Shown here: piece after piece, positions 5,582-7,006 of the stretch
Position numbering within the stretch: position 1 is the first letter of the stretch
Layout of the letters: every line of letters begins with the position of its first letter
From: Candidatus Woesearchaeota archaeon
GTDB lineage: Archaea; Nanobdellota; Nanobdellia; Woesearchaeales; UBA11576
Assembly (NCBI GenBank): GCA_016219765.1
Contig: JACRKM010000156.1
Location: 1 to 7,006, forward strand
Direction of reading: 5' to 3'
DNA length: 7,006 nt
Translations under genes and position numbers: made by a program
The notes under the pieces: model-generated
Databases searched by the model: none
What the model saw: only the letters and a program-made list of their open reading frames with translations
What the model was told of the DNA's origin: nothing

Positions 5582-5743
5582 TTAGTTCATGCCCATGAGT
5601 ATCGAATCGAGGTTCTTCATCACGAATTCGAGAACATCAGAGTCAGCAGCTTTGGGATTTTTTTGTCTGTATTCCAAAGCATAATGTGCTGCAGCCATCA
5701 TTGCTGCTTTTGTGCGGTGAGGATCTTCGTCCCTTCGAGCCAT
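5582..5743 (-). CDS. 53-residue small protein, unknown function
   Basis: ATG at 5743 opens 53 codons ending in TAA. A good ribosome site (AGGGTGA, seven bases before the ATG) supports translation, and T tracts follow the stop. The product starts basic and acidic (MARRDEDPHRTKAAMMAAAH), has an Ala/Met-rich helix at residues 12-24 and ends in an LEFVMKNLDSILMGMN helix; it looks like a soluble two-helix protein. No membrane segment, Cys or known motif is seen. It follows the 344-residue gene on the same strand, but a TATA box at 5839-5847 may give it its own start. I do not recognise the family. Confidence 0.6.
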   Translation of the reverse strand: MARRDEDPHRTKAAMMAAAHYALEYRQKNPKAADSDVLEFVMKNLDSILMGMN

Positions 5744-5818
5744 TTTATGTTCACCCTTTACAGTTTCTACAGATACGAAGGATTAGAAACGCCGTACCTG
5801 TGATACTAAAACCTGTAG

Positions 5819-6853
5819 CTAGCACAATTCAGCAGTTCTATATAAACTTTGTTGTGGCTCGTGTGGACCGCTTAACGGAGTCCTGGGGTGGTGATGTGTG
5901 CTGCTTCTTTCTGCTTCAGGGACAGGACTGCCTCCAATGTAGGAAGCAAGCTCTCTTAAAGAAAGTCTAATGTCTTTTGGTGTAATGACGAACTCATTTC
6001 GTTTTTCGCTGTATTTATCATTCCCATACGTTCTAAGTATCCCGATAACATTTTGTGTTGGGTTGAAGTAATCTTCATCATTCAATGGACCGTACTTGCG
6101 CTCGATTTCTTCGCGGGATGAACGATAGAGGAAGAACTCGGCACGAAGGCCGCTCTCATCAAACAGCGCAACCTTGCCTACGCCGGTTCCATCAATCACT
6201 GTCTGCTTGAGGACGTAGGATTTCTTCCCGCCAAACTGCGCTGCTGCAAACGCTGCCTGTGTTCTCGTGCCGATATTGTATCTTTCTTCCTCAGATATTA
6301 CTCTATTAGAATCCAGAATGAGGAAGTCTGAGGGGAGGCATCGTGCATATAGCTCGCCAAATGTGTTGACACGATTTTCTGGCGCTTCTCGTTTATTGTG
6401 TGCGCGAACAATCGTTTTTCTGGTGATCGTCACCGCATCTTTACGTGTTGAAATGAGGAGATCGTCAGAAGAACTATTAGCAGGAGAAGAAATGATGTAA
6501 CCGCCATCCTGCCCTTGTTCTTGCACAATGCGTTTTTCTAATTCCGCAATAGATTGGTGTGCAAAGCGCGGGCTGTGCGAAAGATAATTAGCGATGCCTC
6601 TGAATTTTTCAAAAATCACTGTTCCGATAAGGGGGTGCTTGTTGGCGCGTTCTTCGCCTTCAGCGTATTCGTTTTCGAGTCCTTGCGCTACTGTACGTTC
6701 AAAATAGTTCTCACGCACATTGAGTCCTACAAGCATTGCAAAAATCTGATCCTTTTGCGGCCCTGTAAGAATTTCTTTTCCAGGGATTTCTTCTGCATCT
6801 GCTACCTTGGCTTCTATAGTGCTGCGGCTTTGTTTGCCTTGTTGTCTAACCAT
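5819..6853 (-). CDS. 344-residue protein of unknown function
   Basis: I do not recognise this family. From the ATG at 6853 the protein has 344 residues, with no signal peptide or membrane segment and two Cys (172 and 344). The N-terminal 30 residues are polar. Residues 30-115 look helical ([37 protein letters not shown]). A Ser/Asp linker spans about 121-133. Residues 134-305 alternate strands and helices, including [20 protein letters not shown] and [18 protein letters not shown]. The last 35 residues are Pro/Ser/His-rich with three consecutive His and look disordered. A minus-strand GAGG (6867-6864) ten bases upstream supports 6853; the TTG at 6862 sits directly against that site and is unlikely. 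It is cytoplasmic by prediction and may share a transcript with the 53-residue gene downstream. Confidence 0.7.
   Translation of the reverse strand: MVRQQGKQSRSTIEAKVADAEEIPGKEILTGPQKDQIFAMLVGLNVRENYFERTVAQGLENEYAEGEERANKHPLIGTVIFEKFRGIANYLSHSPRFAHQSIAELEKRIVQEQGQDGGYIISSPANSSSDDLLISTRKDAVTITRKTIVRAHNKREAPENRVNTFGELYARCLPSDFLILDSNRVISEEERYNIGTRTQAAFAAAQFGGKKSYVLKQTVIDGTGVGKVALFDESGLRAEFFLYRSSREEIERKYGPLNDEDYFNPTQNVIGILRTYGNDKYSEKRNEFVITPKDIRLSLRELASYIGGSPVPEAERSSTHHHPRTPLSGPHEPQQSLYRTAELC
5839..5847 (-). promoter_or_regulatory. TATA box for the 53-residue gene, inside the upstream gene's 3' end
   Basis: On the minus strand GTTTATATA, preceded by the A-rich ACAACAAA, is centred near 5843. It predicts a start near 5817, right after the stop of the upstream gene, and a leader of about 74 bases before the ATG at 5743. 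The plus-strand reading, CTATATAAAC, could instead drive antisense transcription. Confidence 0.45.
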
Positions 6854-6863
6854 ACCGTCCAAA

Positions 6864-6867
6864 CCTC
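6864..6867 (-). promoter_or_regulatory. Ribosome binding site deciding the 344-residue start
   Basis: GAGG (GAGGT with the next base) lies ten bases before the ATG at 6853 and only one base before the in-frame TTG at 6862, so it favours the ATG. A weak AT-rich element at 6889-6899 (AAGTAAATAAC on the minus strand) could be the TATA box. Confidence 0.45.
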
Positions 6868-6882
6868 AAACCGTTAGTAGCT

Positions 6883-7006
6883 GTTTCGTTATTTACTTGT
6901 CAAAAATGCGGTTATCAGAGTGCAAAGTGGTTGGGTAAATGTCCTGATTGCCAGTCTTGGAATTCTTTTGTGGAGGAGAATTACCAGGACGAGTTGAGCG
7001 CCCAAG
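6883..7006 (+). CDS. RadA/Sms-like N-terminal zinc finger, partial and without a visible start codon
   Basis: The frame reads [20 protein letters not shown] followed by QSWNSFVEE and then runs off the window. This is the zinc-finger start of bacterial RadA/Sms (COG1066): CxxC, KWxGKCPxC, WN and an EE end. RadA/Sms is a RecA-like ATPase that helps branch migration in recombinational repair; only the zinc ribbon is inside the window, so the ATPase part is assumed. The frame is open from 6850 but holds no ATG, GTG or TTG before the first zinc Cys. Aligned to the family, the start would fall near the GTT at 6883. There is no ribosome site or TATA box at the right distance. Possible causes are a non-standard start, a base error, or a damaged gene. 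Confidence 0.6.

Noticed and set aside
5686..5970. Plus-strand 94-residue open frame
   Set aside because: It crosses the 53-residue gene, its leader and the 3' end of the 344-residue gene, with no ribosome site or domain. Treated as a shadow.
6854..6862. TTG start at 6862 for the 344-residue gene
   Set aside because: The ribosome site would touch the start codon, while the ATG at 6853 has proper spacing.

Overview
The window most likely comes from an archaeon, probably a DPANN-type (Woesearchaeota-like) lineage. This is inference from gene content and promoter style, since no rRNA or tRNA gene is present. The archaeal signs are an ADP-forming acyl-CoA synthetase split into alpha and beta genes, an archaeal/eukaryal HemK2(Mtq2)-type methyltransferase joined to an archaeal Rio/Bud32-like kinase, and TATA boxes about 26 bases upstream of start codons, which fits leaderless mRNAs. 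A start-less fragment of a bacterial-style RadA/Sms zinc finger lies at the right edge. Genes are tightly packed, with some convergent pairs abutting or sharing stop-codon bases.

Left part (1-2200): a GC-rich stretch of tandem hairpins (47-129) is followed by a 205-residue protein that joins a single-cluster ferredoxin to a C-terminal domain resembling DUF4346. Next come a lipoprotein with a cupredoxin-like domain that lacks the usual copper ligands, a 44-residue charged peptide gene, a minus-strand O6-alkylguanine-DNA alkyltransferase preceded by a 15-codon upstream ORF, and a compact 46-residue rubredoxin. The last two diverge from a shared intergenic region.

Middle part (2197-5503): a minus-strand pair encodes the ACD alpha subunit and then the methyltransferase-kinase fusion. 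Its promoter faces that of the plus-strand ACD beta subunit across 100 bases. The two ACD subunits would together convert acyl-CoA + ADP + Pi to acid + CoA + ATP, typical of fermentative archaea. Placing the methyltransferase-kinase gene behind the alpha subunit suggests co-transcription, but a functional link is only inferred.

Right part (5504-7006): two unrecognised minus-strand genes (53 and 344 residues), then the plus-strand RadA/Sms-like start that runs off the window. The redox proteins (ferredoxin-like, rubredoxin) plus ACD fit an anaerobic, fermentative lifestyle. No mobile element, CRISPR array or defence locus is visible.
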